Source: Hemileia vastatrix
Taxonomy: Eukaryota; Basidiomycota; Pucciniomycetes; Pucciniales; Zaghouaniaceae
Direction: 5' to 3'
Length of the DNA: 64,000 nucleotides
NCBI GenBank assembly: GCA_030280995.1
Contig: JASXTE010000014.1
Span: 8,534,656-8,598,655, forward strand
A program made the position numbers and the translations under genes. The first letter of the stretch is position 1. Every line of letters starts with the position of its first letter. Below are positions 1 to 11,560 of this stretch, in pieces. A model generated the notes under the pieces. The model saw only the letters and a program-made list of their open reading frames with translations. It was not told the DNA's origin and did not search any database.

Positions 1-82
1 TTTTTCTTCCTTATTTTTTTTAAAAGAAAGTAAAAGTAATAACTGATTAAATTTTAATATTTCTTTTTCTCAGTTCACGTTA

Positions 83-2390
83 ATGACAACTATGACTGAT
101 CAAGGTGCTTCTGATGGCCCTGATGAGGATCTGGATTTAATTGATTATGGTGAAGCTACTCCTGTAAGTTCTCCTTTGACTAAAAAACTGGTTATTATTA
201 ATCATTTACTGGACCAATCGGGATGTAGAAATGCAGGAAATGGAGATATTAGTGGAGACAACTACTCAAGATAAAAAGCCTTCTATCAAACCTCTAGAAG
301 AGCTTCCAAAAGGCTTCAAAATTAAAAATATGCCCTAGAATCAGCAAGTCCAAAATATCTCCACTCACATCAAAGAGTTGAAGTCAGAAAACCTCAAGCT
401 GAGGACAAAAACAGACTCTCTAGAAGACAAGGTAAGAAAAAAAGAGTCCTTCCCTCAAGAGAAGAGGAAACCTCCTCCTCCAAAAGCCCTTCCACGATTG
501 GCCCCCCAGCAACAAGAAAAGGTGGAACTCTCAAAGTGGCAGTGGTATTGGCTGAAAACCCAGTGGGATTATCTTTCCCAACAACATCAGCAACAAGTAC
601 CTCAGGCAGGTCCTTCAAAAACTAATCAGTTCAACCACACACCTCCTCACCCCTATTAAGGAGAAAGAAAGAGAAAAAAAAATCACATTCAATTCTTTCC
701 CAAGCGATCTTGAGCCCTTCTATTAAATCTCAAGTAAAAATTCTTTTTGCTGATCCAGTTCCTTCAGGTAATTCTTGTAGAGGAGATGAGACTGTGAGAC
801 CAGTAGAGGCTGAGAATAGTAGACAAATTTCTCAATATTCTAATTTATCTAATCCTTTGGTTTTGATTGCTACTTCAATGATGAACCTGATGTGGCTATT
901 ATTGATAAGACACTTGATCATGAGTTTTACGAGAAATTGGAAAGTTATTCTGTTTCACTATTGAGAAATACTCCAGATGTAGCCAACCTCAATGATCAAT
1001 ATTTGAGAGATTTTATTTCTAAACAAAATCATATAATGAACAACATGCAATTGACTCAAAAAAACAATAGTTTATTAGCTGAACAGGGTTATCAAGCATT
1101 GAGGAGTGAGTTACAGAGAGTTTCTGATGATTTGTATCATTACAAAGTAACTCATAAAAAGAAATTTTCTTTATATCAAAATATCAAGAATGATTTTTCT
1201 AAATTAAAAGATACTGTGTCCATCTGTTTCCAGGAGCTAGAGGGACATGAGATGAACTTAGAAAGATTAAGGGACCATTATTCATCTTTACAAAATAAGA
1301 ATCAGCTATCTTTTACAACCATCAATAAAAATTAAACTAGTATTCCAAGAGTAAAAACTAGGTTAACAACCATTGAGGTGAAATTGAATTCATTGTTATA
1401 TAATCAAAGGTTTTCTTACAATTCTTTGAAAGAACCTTTTGAGCAGGATACGCCAATTGTACCTGTTCATATCTCATCCAAAGTAAAATTAGTGCCAGAA
1501 TTACCTATTGATACCATTAAGTTTCAATCAAAAATTGATGATGTACCTGGATCATCTACAGAAGGATTAAACAATGAGAATAATGCCCCATTAATGAAGT
1601 TACATCTTTTTCTCACTCAGAAAAAAGCTTGTAATAAGGAGATTACTTCAAATCAAAAGAATTGGCCAAAACTTGATCAGTATTGAACATTTGATGATGA
1701 CTCTTCATCTGATTTGCAACAGTTCATTTGCAGGATTGATACTCTAAAAAATTCCTATGAAATCCCAGATGAGGAAATTGTGTCAAAGTAATATCTTTAT
1801 TTGCCAATATAGCCCTAATGTGGTATGAATCTATTCTCTTGGATAATAATGAATACTCGTAGGAAGATTGGAAAAAATTAATTAAAGCACACTTTTGTGG
1901 TTCCAAGTTTAGGTTAGCTCAAAAAAGGCAATATAAAGAAACCAGATATAGCTCTTCTACAAAAAAACATATTGAGTTCCTGATTAAACTTGTGAAACTC
2001 TTGAGGTAAATGGACCCATATATGAATTTGAGTTATGGAAGGACAGGATCCTCTATAAAATACCTATGTCTCGGAGAGACTTAATAGTTGCTACGACTGA
2101 GTTCTCGAGGGAACCTTCTTCTCTCATTAATACTTTTAATTAAATCCTTCTAAAAAACAAGAATGATTCTAGAAGATTCATTTCTAGAACTTCATTTGTG
2201 AAAACCTCCTATTACCAGAAAACCTCTGGAAAAGGTTTGTAAACCTTCTGCCCCTGTTGCACTTAAAAATTATGCAAAAAGCACTTGCTTCAAATGCAGC
2301 AAGCCTTGTCCAAAAGGCCATGTTTGTGACAAGAAGATAAATCTTGTTGAAAAGACAGAGGAACATTCTGATGAAAAAATAGTACTGGAT
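83..2390 (+). pseudogene. A1 gag remnant: coiled coil, capsid, zinc knuckle
   Basis: Broken gag reading frame. The best-preserved part (892-1335) is strongly heptad-like and probably coiled coil, rich in Leu, Gln and Asn; A2 has an equivalent at 19694-20143. A capsid-like part around 1660-2130 shares the NWPKLDQY start and the LPDEEIVS-type sequence with A2 (19270-19593) but contains several stops. Around 2280-2335 a knuckle of the form CFKC..(P)xKGHVC is visible, the CxxC...GHxC variant of the retroviral zinc knuckle. The pieces at 83-274 and 378-659 probably belong to the N-terminal domain. Expected role: particle assembly and RNA binding; nothing suggests it still works. Confidence 0.75.
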
Positions 2391-2396
2391 GATAAT

Positions 2397-2860
2397 TTGA
2401 GTGATTGTGCCAGAAATATTTCATATGAATCTCAACATACTCATTATTTAACTAATATTGATATTGAAAATAATTATTTATCTGCAGTGGCAGATGCTAA
2501 GATCAAAAAAATTCTTGAGGATAGCTCAATTATTATTGCCCCTCTCAAGGCACTAGTCTTGATCAATGTAAACAACATTGATGTTGTTATAGATTCTGGA
2601 GCTCGAGGATGTGTAGTATCTTTAAAATCACTTGCTTCAGTGGACCAAGATTATAAATCAAAACTTCAGCCTATAATCTCTAAGTAATTGGAGAGGTTAT
2701 GGCTCCTTTTTGTCCCCCATTGGTAAATACAAAGCCATGGTATTTTTTAAATATAACCATGGTTTTGTAAGAGCTATATGTGATTTTGATGTGATGAAAA
2801 ATGATAAGATGAGTAGTTGTTTCATTGTGGAAAATGATAGTTAAACCAAATATGGCTTAA
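2397..2860 (+). pseudogene. A1 aspartic protease remnant
   Basis: The segment 2397-2687 encodes the retroviral-type protease core: the active-site triad appears as VVIDSGARG, followed by VVSLKSLASVD. A TAA after it breaks the frame before the distal half, which can still be followed to about 2860 by similarity to A2 (18109-18610 on -). In this family the protease would process the Gag-Pol precursor. It is a fragment here, though the catalytic Asp-Ser-Gly is intact. Confidence 0.75.
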
Positions 2861-2959
2861 AATGAGATCCTTCAAACAAATGCTTCACAATGGGGATGAA
2901 TGGGAAGAGAAAATTTAAAATTCCTCCCCCAAGAAATTATTAACACCAGGGTTGAACAT

Positions 2960-4594
2960 ATGTCATTCTGTAGTTAAATATAACAGAAGAATTACAAAAG
3001 AAATGCCTGCCCTTGTGTCTGAAATTGACAATGCTTCTTTTGAGGAGCAACTTTCTGGTGAGGATAAAGATTCCATCATTAAATTGATAAAAAACCTTTC
3101 CTTTTGCCTTTGCTCATGGTTCACATGAATTAGAATTGGTAAAAGAAGAAATGAAGCTTTCATTATACTGCCCATTGACAGAAATACCACCTAGTTTAAA
3201 GAAGGAGCCTTAACCAGCTTCTCTCACAAAGAAAAAGATATTGAAGACAATATCTCTACCCTTTTAAAAATGAATATTATTGAAAAGGTATTTGAAACAC
3301 CTAAAAATTGTGTTATCTCACCTGTCCTAATTTCTAATGAGAATGATAAATCCAGGTTATGTGGTAATTATAGAGCATTGAACACTTATATTGTTGATGA
3401 TATCTATCCTTTACCTATAATTAGCTCTATACATGCTACCGTAAAAGGTGCTAAATATTTCAGCTGTTTGTATGGTAACAAGGGAAATTATCAGGTACCT
3501 GTTGAGAAGAATTCCCAGAATTTTCTGATGATTGCTACTCATATGGGTATTTATAAGTATATTAGAATGCCATTTGGCCCTAAAAATTCCCCTTCAGTTT
3601 TTCAAAAAGTTATGGATAACACATTCCATAAAGAAATAATTGAAGGATGGCAGATGGTTTATATTGATGATATCATCATATTCTCAAAAACACTTGAGGA
3701 CCAAATAGCCACCAGTGTAAATTGTTCCATAGGATGAATGAGATAAAGAAGACACTTACTTTGAACAAATGCAAATTTGGTTTTCATTCCCGCAAAGGGC
3801 TTGGTCATGTTGTCTCAGGTTTACAGATAGGTGTTGACCAAAACAAAGTAGTATCCATACAAAAGGTGAAGGCACCTACCACAGTAAGAGAGCTCCAGAG
3901 TTTTTTGCGAATGTGTGGATATTATAGACATTATATTAAAAATTACCAGGTCAGGGCATTAGCCCTTACCCAACTGAATAGGAAAGATGTCTCTTTTGTC
4001 TGGAATAGTGAAAGACAAAAAGCTTTTGATAATATGAAACATTGTTTAATGTTAGCACCAATTCTTGCTCTACCTGTCTTTAATCAAACAATTGTTTTAT
4101 ACACTCATGACAGTTTTACTGGTCTTGGTGCTGCCCTCCATTATAAACAAGTAATGAATTATAATGTATTCAAAGTAGTAATATTTTATATTTAAAGAAC
4201 CTTGAGAAATAGTGAATTGAAATATGGTTCCACTCAACTAGAATGTTTAGAAGTAGTGTGGGCTCTGAAGAAACTACATTATTACTTGGATGACCAGAAA
4301 TTTGAACTTGTCTCTGACTGAAGTGCAGTTAAATCTCTATTAAACTTGAAAGCCCCTAATAGACATATGTTCAGATGGAAGCTGGCTGTTCAAGAATACG
4401 GAGGGAGAATGAAAATAATTCATAGGTCTGGTATTGCTCACTCAATGGTGGATATTTTATCAAGGTTACCTTTTTCAATTGATGACTCAAATCCTGCATA
4501 TGATCCTGAGGATGAAATTATTCATATTCACAGGATATATGAGGTTGATATGAAGGAAGAGATATTAAATCTTATTCTGGATTCATATGATTAG
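2960..4594 (+). pseudogene. A1 reverse transcriptase and RNase H remnant
   Basis: Reverse transcriptase motifs run from 3270: SPVLIS..DKSRLCGNYRALN, the MPFGPKNSPSVFQKVMD block, and the catalytic YIDD box at 3660-3671. A frameshift near 3720 separates this from the palm/thumb end and connection (3722-4195), which includes LRMCGYYRHYI. RNase H follows: the LYTHDSFTGLGAALH start near 4098, then KLHYYLDDQKFELV and the terminal HSMVDILSRLP block (4346-4594), separated by stops. A2 carries the same order on the other strand. The copy is inactive. Confidence 0.88.
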
Positions 4595-4658
4595 CACACT
4601 AATTTAAAAAGGTTATTTACCATATTAAATTATCCAAAAAAATGCTACAATACAAGCA

Positions 4659-6115
4659 TTGATTAAAACCCTTCCACCAAAGTACCAGAAGGCATTGGAA
4701 AAATGTAAATTTTCAATTGATGAAGGATATCTATATTATAGAAGAAAGTTGAGTAATGTTATTGTTACTCCTCCATCTATGAAAGAGATCATCTTAAAAA
4801 TTTGTCATCATGAATTATTGGCTGGAAATTTTGATCTTGAAAAAACAATGATCAGAATTAAAACCACTGCTTGGTGGGTTAATATGTCTGAAGACACCAA
4901 ACTATATGTTAAATCCTGTGATTATTGCCAATAATTAAACCGATTGACTGGTAAAAGATCTTGATTAATGCAACATATCTAAACTTTTGATCCACCATGG
5001 CAGATAATAAACCTAAACTTTGTAATAGGATTACCCATTGCTATGAAAGGCAGTTATAGCTCTTGTTGGGTTATTTTGGATAGATTCACAAAAATGTGTA
5101 ATTTTATACCCACCCACAAGAATTTTTCTACTAAATAATAAGCCTTCTTATGTTGGTCTCATATGTTTAATACTTCAGGTTTTCCTAAGGCCAAAATCTC
5201 TGACAGGGACCCTAAATTTACTTCTTAATTTTGGATGTCTCTGATGGATGTTTGTGGTTGCAATATGAAACTTTCTACTTCCCATCACCCCCAAACTGAT
5301 GGATTAGATGAAATGATGATTCAGACGTTTGAGGACATGATAAGAAGGTATTATGCCTTTGGCCTTGAGTATAAAGACATTGACAGATTTACTCATGATT
5401 GGTTTACCCTACTTCCTGGGTTGGAATTTGCTTATAATAGCACTGTTCATTCTGTTACTCAGAAAAAGCCTTTTGAGCTCTGGCTGAAATATTGTCCAAA
5501 TAATCCTGCCCAAATTCTCAATAATAAAATACCTAAATTGCATTTACATCCTGGCATAAAATCATTTCTTCAAATGCAAAAGATTTGCAGAAGTCATTCT
5601 CAAAAATTTATTGAAAAATCCTTTGAATATGAGAAGAAGAGATGGGACAAATCACATAAAGAATACACTTTTAAAGAGGTTGAAGAAGTACTAAATTCTA
5701 CAGTTCACTTCAATTTAAAAGGTAATAACAAATTGAAAGACCCATTTGTGGTTCCATTTGTTGTTATAATAATGGTTAGTGATAATTCAGTTGAAGTTAT
5801 TATGTATTCTCCATATGAAAGAAAACATCCTCTTTTTCCAATTTCTCTTTTGAAAACTTACACATAAAATAGTGATTTATTTCCCAAAAGGTGGGGAAGA
5901 CCAAAAAAGACCCCTAATGAATCACTGAGACAGCAGAAACTGATAAGATTCTAAATGACAGAATAGTTACTGCTGAAAAAGGTACTGAATACTTATTGAG
6001 AGTCAAGAATAAATCTTTGGAATATGATTCTTGGATACCTGTGAAAGAGATATATAATCTTCCTACTCTTCTAAAGCAATATAAAAAGAAAGAATCAAAG
6101 AATTGCTTTATTTTT
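4659..6115 (+). pseudogene. A1 integrase remnant
   Basis: The zinc-binding HHCC region is at 4659-4934 (ICHHELLAGNFDLEK ... KSCDYCQ) and ends in a stop. The DDE core is damaged between 4935 and 5234 and resumes at 5235-5867 with HHPQTDGLDEMMIQT, GLEFAYNSTVHSV and KKPFELW. The C-terminus has a GPY/F-like barrel (LNSTVHFNLKGNNKLKD...PFVV, then HPLFPISLLKTYT). A tail homologous to the end of A2 continues to about 6115, directly before the purine tract and LTR. Similarity is to basidiomycete Ty3 integrases whose C-terminus reads HPTFPVSLLKPY. Confidence 0.85.
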
Positions 6116-6131
6116 TTTTAGAGTGAGGGAG

Positions 6132-6892
6132 TGTCAGCAAGGCTTCTAGACTTACCCAGTAAAATAATTAATTATTTACTGGGATAAAGCCATGCCTTAT
6201 TTATTTAATTTTATTAATTATAATTTATCTAAATTAAATTTACTTGTAATAAATTAACTATTCACAAAAAAGGTAAAGTTAGTAAATAATTAAAATTAAT
6301 ATTTAATTTTGCTTATATTTTTATTTCCTAACAATGTGCTTAATGACAGGTTAAGAGAAATAAAAATTAATATTAAAATAAAAGTAAATGTATACAAAAT
6401 ATTCAAATTACTTATTTAAAAATGACATTTACAGTAATATTTAAATAAGCTAATTTATTTCTGTCATATACAGTAAATACACTTTTCTAACACCTTCTTT
6501 TTGAAAAAACCTTGCTACTTCAATTTTTTTTCTTGGATATTCTTTTTCTTCTCTCATACTACTGTGTTTAGAACTTTAACTCTGTGCTTTGTCTTTATTT
6601 TGCCTATATAAGGCCTCCCTTTTCTGGTTTTTTTGGATCATCCTTTACTTACTTATTATTAAACCAATTTATTACAATCATATATTTATTACTACTTATT
6701 GTTTTAAGTATTTACTTACAGTAATTCTAAATCATTAAATATAATAATTATTAAACATTTTTACTTCTTTTAATTGAGTAAAGCAAAAAAAAGATAAAAT
6801 ATAAGTACTTTAACTTTGAAACACCAAAACCCACCTATCACTGCCATTTGACCTGCATGAAAAATCTTCTAGACCAAAAGAACCCTTCGAAA
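6132..6892 (+). repeat. 3' LTR of A1
   Basis: Starts TGTCAGCAAGGC right after the purine tract; the end at about 6892 is where similarity to the LTR at 21074-21951 stops. The two LTRs share the start, the TATA region (GCCTATATAAGGCCTCCC) and the distal CTTCTAGACC block. No clear 5-bp target duplication can be checked because the 5' LTR is outside the window. Confidence 0.8.
6605..6612 (+). promoter_or_regulatory. TATA box of the A-type LTR
   Basis: TATATAAG inside the LTR, followed by GGCCTCCCTTTTCTGG. The same block is conserved in the LTR at 21074 (21658-21665), while the surrounding AT-rich U3 sequence has diverged, which fits a promoter core. Confidence 0.6.
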
Positions 6893-9207
6893 CTTTTATA
6901 TTTTCTTGGAACTTCAAGGGATAATTAAACTCTGTTGTTTATTAAACTTGAACTTAAATTTTCTAATTTTATAAAAAATTAACTTAATATTTCAATTTAT
7001 ATTTCCATTTCATTTAAATTAATTTCATATTAAATTTTAAACTTACTTATCAATGATTTCATTGACTTCAAAAAAATTCATGTGGTATTACATTTTTCAT
7101 ATAAAAGGTGTTTCTTTTTGTGGTTTTAGGATCATCCTTTTATATTTATTCAACTTTATTAATATTAAATACAATAACATCAAATTCTAAATAAAAATAA
7201 TTTATCTATCTTAATTAAATCATTTATTTGAAATTATAAATTTTTAACATTGTTGAAATACTCTTACAGTAGCCTTTCTGTAAGTAGAATCCAAGTGAGT
7301 TCAATAAACTAAAGAAAACCCTTTTCCTTAAATGAGTTCACAATTAATTAAGTTAAAACCTCTACTTTAAAAAATGACTAATAATCAATTTAATATTTAT
7401 GGTTTTCAGATGTAGAATTAGTGTTCATTATAATGAGAGAATGAAATACAACAGTGAAGCTGTATTCAGAAAAGTTATTTAAATGATTGAAAATTATGTT
7501 TTTATGAAAATTTTGTTTTTATTAGAATTGGTTGTGAAAATCTAGCCACTGATTTTTTGACCTTTTAAATGGTACCCTTTATGTATATATTAATGAGTTG
7601 TTGAGGTAAATTTACAATATGTTATTTAAAAGTGTTATTTTTATAAGGGTATTACAATATATAATTTGTTATTTAAAATAATAATGATGTTTGTTAATAC
7701 GTGTTGGTTTTGTTAAATTTTAAGATTTTTTATGAAAAGATCCTCTTTTAATTTCAAGTCTACAGGCCTTACATGCATAGTAGGACATGTGCTTCCTTTT
7801 TCCCAGCTGGAGCATCCTGGAGCTTCTCCGGATCTTGTATGGAGCTTTTCCAGACTTCTGGACTCAACTAGAACCTTAAATAACTAACAAAAATTCCAGA
7901 AAAATTCCACATGATAGAGCCACTACTAATTTATTATCCCATCTTTATTTTGTACTCTGCGCAGACCTATTTATCTAGTAAAAATCATCAAAGATAAGTA
8001 AATTATGAAAAATAACTAAAAATACTTTATAAAATTATTAAAAATATAAGAAATATAGTAAAAATTCCCTGAAAGTTTCTAAAGGCTCTTGAGACTTCTG
8101 ATTTTAATTTCCATACACTTTTATACCTATAATTTTATTTTCTGACTTTTAATTTACTATTTAATATTGACTTGTAAAATTAACCCTTTTTATCCATTTT
8201 AATACTCATTCCTTTAAATATAGACCATTATAAAATTAGATTGGATTTTCCAATCTCAATATTCAACTCCATAAATCCTCTTTTTTAAAAAGCCTTGTGC
8301 CATGCTAAACTTTAGACTGCCACATCCTCCCTCCAATGAAGAATGTCGCCATTCTCTTAGATTTACATATTTGTTTTATCATATTTTCATCTTTAAATGC
8401 AAGGCTTTTAAATTCATGTTGAAATGTTCCAAAGAGATTGTTTATTTTTATTGTCTTCTCTTTTTTAAAATTTAATACTTTATTCTTTTTTTTGGGTTCT
8501 GATAAATGTTGTTGTCTGGTTTATTTAATTCTTTTGATCATCTTTTAATTGTCATATTTTAAATAAACTTTAATAAAAAGTATTTTCCAAATGATGATTC
8601 CACTATTGAGAGAAAGGTTTAAATCCCTTCATACTCCCCTCTACCAGTATCTACTTTCTTTCACACCATGAGAGAGTGGGCCTCCCTAATGAGCCAAATA
8701 CTTTTGATTCCATTCCTATTGGGCTTCCCCCTGAGCAAAATACTCTTATTCTATTCTTAACATAAGGTCCTCCAAGCTTCCACTTGAATAGTCTACCAAA
8801 GAGACCCACTAAGCCCAAAGCCTAACTATCTTCAATGATTTAGCATCACAACATTCAAATAAATTTCCAGCCCTTTAAAATCATTCCTAAAATTTATCAG
8901 AATTCATACTTTTACCAGACTTTCTTGGCACCTTATTTTAAGCTTAATATTTAGCTTTTAAAAATCTTCATCAATAAACTTTTAAAAACTTCATCCTTCT
9001 TTAATTCTAAAATAAATCCATCTAATGACATCTTCATTCCTTAAATCTAGTTGCATTGTTTCCATTAAGGACTGAGTTATGCAAATAAGTGAGTACCAGT
9101 ATGAGTACTTATGAACCAGTGATAAATTCAAAAGTAACTGAATTAAATATTCTTCTAGATTGATATTCTCTCCTGAAATCCTTGAAAGCTAAACTTTTAA
9201 CTGATTT
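6893..9207. other. AT-rich stretch without recognisable gene
   Basis: No convincing reading frame on either strand. A short LTR-like remnant (GGATCATCCTTT context) occurs near 7110-7150, echoing A-type LTR sequence at 6638. A short direct repeat of about 38 bp is visible at 8678-8717 and 8720-8757 (GGGCCTCCC...ATACTTTTGATTC against GGGCTTCCC...ATACTCTTATTC). The rest looks like old, unidentifiable repeat debris. Confidence 0.5.
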
Positions 9208-9560
9208 CCAGTTTATAGTCTTGGTGGACTATGCTTCTACAAAACCCACATAAATTTTCTATTTAATGATTTAATTTCCAGTTTTAAGTCTTGGTGGACC
9301 AAAGAAAAGAAATTTTCCAGTTTAAGGTCATGGAGAACTGAATCCCTATAGTTAATTCCTTTTTTAGGTAACAGTAGACCCAATGATTGAAATTTTGCTG
9401 TTTATTTCCAGTTTAAGGTCATGCTGGCCCAGTGATTGGCATTTTTCTGCTTATTTCCAGTTTAAGTCATAGTGGACCCAAGAGAAATCAATTGGCCAGT
9501 TTAAGTTCATGTGGGACCAAATACATATAGTTAATTCTAGTTTTAGCTCATGGTGGACCC
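9208..9560 (-). repeat. Array of the ~24-nt family C motif (about 8 copies)
   Basis: On the + strand the unit reads like CCAGTTTAAGGTCATGGTGG; its complement is the GTCCACCAAGACTTTAAACT motif found at 44655-45080. Copies start at about 9208, 9278, 9317, 9360 (weak), 9408, 9457, 9496 and 9537, spaced 40-70 bp apart rather than head to tail. The array lies immediately upstream of decayed gene P6, the same position it holds relative to P3 in the family C element. Confidence 0.75.
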
Positions 9561-9569
9561 AATGATTCA

Positions 9570-10780
9570 ATAGATTCCAACTGCTTACTGGTGTCATTTA
9601 GCCCATCTTTGCCACTATCCATTACCTACATTCTATATTTCTCTATCCAGGTTATCCCTTCCATCTTAATTATCAATTTTTTAAGATTTCTACTTCAAAC
9701 TTCACTGCCTCTAGTGACCTAACCTGTGATTACTTTTCCTTTACCCATCAAAAGTGCACCTATAGTTATACCCAAAAAAGATACACCTACAACAGGGTCT
9801 GTTCCAACTTCTTGGAAAAGAAGAGATAATGCTCTGGCCTCAAATATGGCTCACTCTATCTTCCTGACACCAACTTTACCTCCCATTTCAAACTTCTACT
9901 CTATCTCCAAAATTCCTACTCATTTCACACCATCAGCCTTTCTGAATATTCCTGCTGACTCAGAGTCTCTGGGTCCACCTCCATCTCTCTAATCAAGACT
10001 CTCATCTGTCATCCCCCGAGCTCCTTCTGCTCCAAAAGCAATGTTGAATCCACCTCAATCAGCTCTGGATATTTCTCCTTCTCCTTCTACTTTCTCTCCA
10101 CCTTGTATAGCAGAGCCTATTCCTCCTCAACCTAAATTTAGCAGCCCCAATTCTCCTCCTTCTTTTTCTTCTTGGAAGAGACCCAGATCTCTCAGTCCTC
10201 AATCAATAAGCCGTAAGAAAAGAAATATTCTATAAGTTTATGGATCACCTATCCCTGCTCCTCCAAGAGACTTCTTCACTTTCCAAAAACCGCCTTCTTA
10301 TTAGAAAATCAAAAGTCCCTACTCTTCCCTTCCTTTAGAAATAATTCTTCCAAGCCTGCCTTTAAATCTTGATAATGACACAGTTTACTCTAGTAAGTAA
10401 ATAAAATTTTAATCCTTCTTCTATTTATATATCTTGAATTTCATTGATGACCTGATCTAGACTCTTCTGGATCCCATTATTCTCTTTCTGCATATTGTCT
10501 TCCTGGTCCAGAAACCATTTCAACTATGATGAAATGCAATGAGTTCTCTTAACAACTATATTCTATCTTCAACATTAACTTTGCCCATTACAAATATTTT
10601 CCACTAAAATATTGTGCAGAAGAATTTTTAAGAGAGCAAGTTTTAAAATTTCACTTTAAAATGGCCACTTGGCTCAACCATAAACAATGTTGTCAATTTG
10701 AAGAAAATGAAAGATTCACTAGAGCCTCTCCTGAAATCTTTACTGTGCTGTCTTTGTTGAAAGAAAAACTTCCTTAACTC
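9570..10780 (+). pseudogene. P6: decayed antisense-type Zn-cluster gene of family C
   Basis: A half cluster C-DY-F-SFTHQK-C is readable at about 9725-9757 (CX2[F]X6C, Phe where the fifth Cys should be). Pro/Ser-rich stretches at 9726-9992 and 10041-10235 resemble the middle of P3 in composition. A 68-nt intron is likely at 10393-10460 (GTAAGT...CTAG), nearly the same length as the last intron of P3 (69 nt). The following exon encodes a Leu/Lys/Glu-rich helical tail (for example EEFLREQVLKFHFKM and VLSLLKEKLP), broken by stops. The upstream half of the cluster was not found. It reads as a P3 paralogue inside an inverted family C fragment. Confidence 0.6.
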
Positions 10781-11023
10781 TTCAGGCTCCTGCTAGAAAT
10801 TTTAAAGAGACTAAAAAAAACTATATATAAAATCCTAAATAAAACATACTACTATAATATTTTTATCAAACATACTACTATAATATTTTTATTTTTATTA
10901 TTATTATTTTAGTTATATATATATATATTATCATTTAAAACGACATTGTAAAGTAAAGAAATTTGAAATAGAAAATATATTATTATAAATGAAAAGTTAA
11001 AATTAAGTAAAATTATTTTAAAA

Positions 11024-11093
11024 GATGTCCCCCAGTCATTTGATGGGCTGTACCCCTGACATCATACCCACATCCAAGTGCACCATTATGTGG
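11024..11093 (-). repeat. Bipartite hairpin, copy 3
   Basis: Outer stem GATGTC (11024-11029) with GACATC (11058-11063) around a 28-nt loop, then 4 nt, then a CCACATC (11068-11074) stem whose partner TATGTGG (11087-11093) has one mismatch. Same layout as 30606-30674 and 30801-30870, with a different stem sequence. Confidence 0.7.
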
Positions 11094-11165
11094 GATACAC
11101 AAGAAACAAATTGAAAAGAAACATAAATGATTTTTTTAAAAAAATAATTTTGAAAAACATAATAA

Positions 11166-11236
11166 ACAGAAAAAGAGATAATCACTGGGTGGGCTCCCTC
11201 CAATTTGTAAAAATGATTGGGGACCACCAGTGATCA
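11166..11236. repeat. Large inverted repeat (beta hairpin)
   Basis: AGAGATAATCACTGG on the left pairs with CCAGTGATCATTATCTCT on the right, allowing a 3-nt bulge, and GGGCTCCCTCC faces GGGGACC toward the loop. The same structure, slightly decayed, is at about 30355-30425 in the family C element (ATCACTGGTGG ... CCACCCAGTAAT). Confidence 0.6.
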
Positions 11237-11560
11237 TTATCTCTGAACAAATTAATTTATAATAAATTTTAAAAAAATGAATAAGAAACAAATTCAAACA
11301 TAAAAATTTAAACATAAAATTAAAAAAAAATCAAGTATAAAACATAAAAAAAATCATTTAATTTGGCTTCAAATAAGCGTATTTGGTTCATGCCATATTG
11401 ATCCAGTTTATAGTCTTAGAGTACTACTTATATAACAAAAGCAAATCCAGGATTCAACTAGAAAAAGACAAAGGTTGGTAACAAACATTGTGGGGTGATT
11501 CTGTATAGGTAATCCAGCCCATCAATTACCATAAAACTTGCCAAAATTAAAATTAGACAG

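Larger units (their letters stand above)
1..6892 (+). mobile_element. Element A1: decayed Ty3/gypsy LTR retrotransposon, 5' end outside window
   Basis: Gag, protease, RT, RNase H and integrase segments follow each other in Ty3 order on the + strand and end at a purine tract (AGAGTGAGGGAG, 6121-6131) and a 3' LTR. The 5' LTR lies upstream of the window. Stops and frameshifts interrupt every domain, so the copy cannot make a complete polyprotein. Its closest relative here is A2 (13676-21073, - strand), which matches in gag coiled coil, capsid, RT and integrase. It has no antisense gene between pol and LTR, unlike families B, C and D. Confidence 0.92.
10781..11560 (-). mobile_element. Inverted family C 3' region (hairpin region downstream of pol)
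   Basis: Read on the - strand, 11400-11545, 11166-11236 and 11024-11093 match 30170-30320, 30360-30425 and 30606-30870 of the family C element, in the same order. The segment is therefore the noncoding region that follows integrase in family C, in reverse orientation and next to P6. A + strand LTR is joined to it at 11561, an arrangement no intact element would have. Confidence 0.7.

Noticed and set aside
9726..10235. Two free-standing Pro/Ser-rich host proteins
   Set aside because: Position next to the motif array, the 68-nt intron and the downstream helical exon make them parts of decayed P6.
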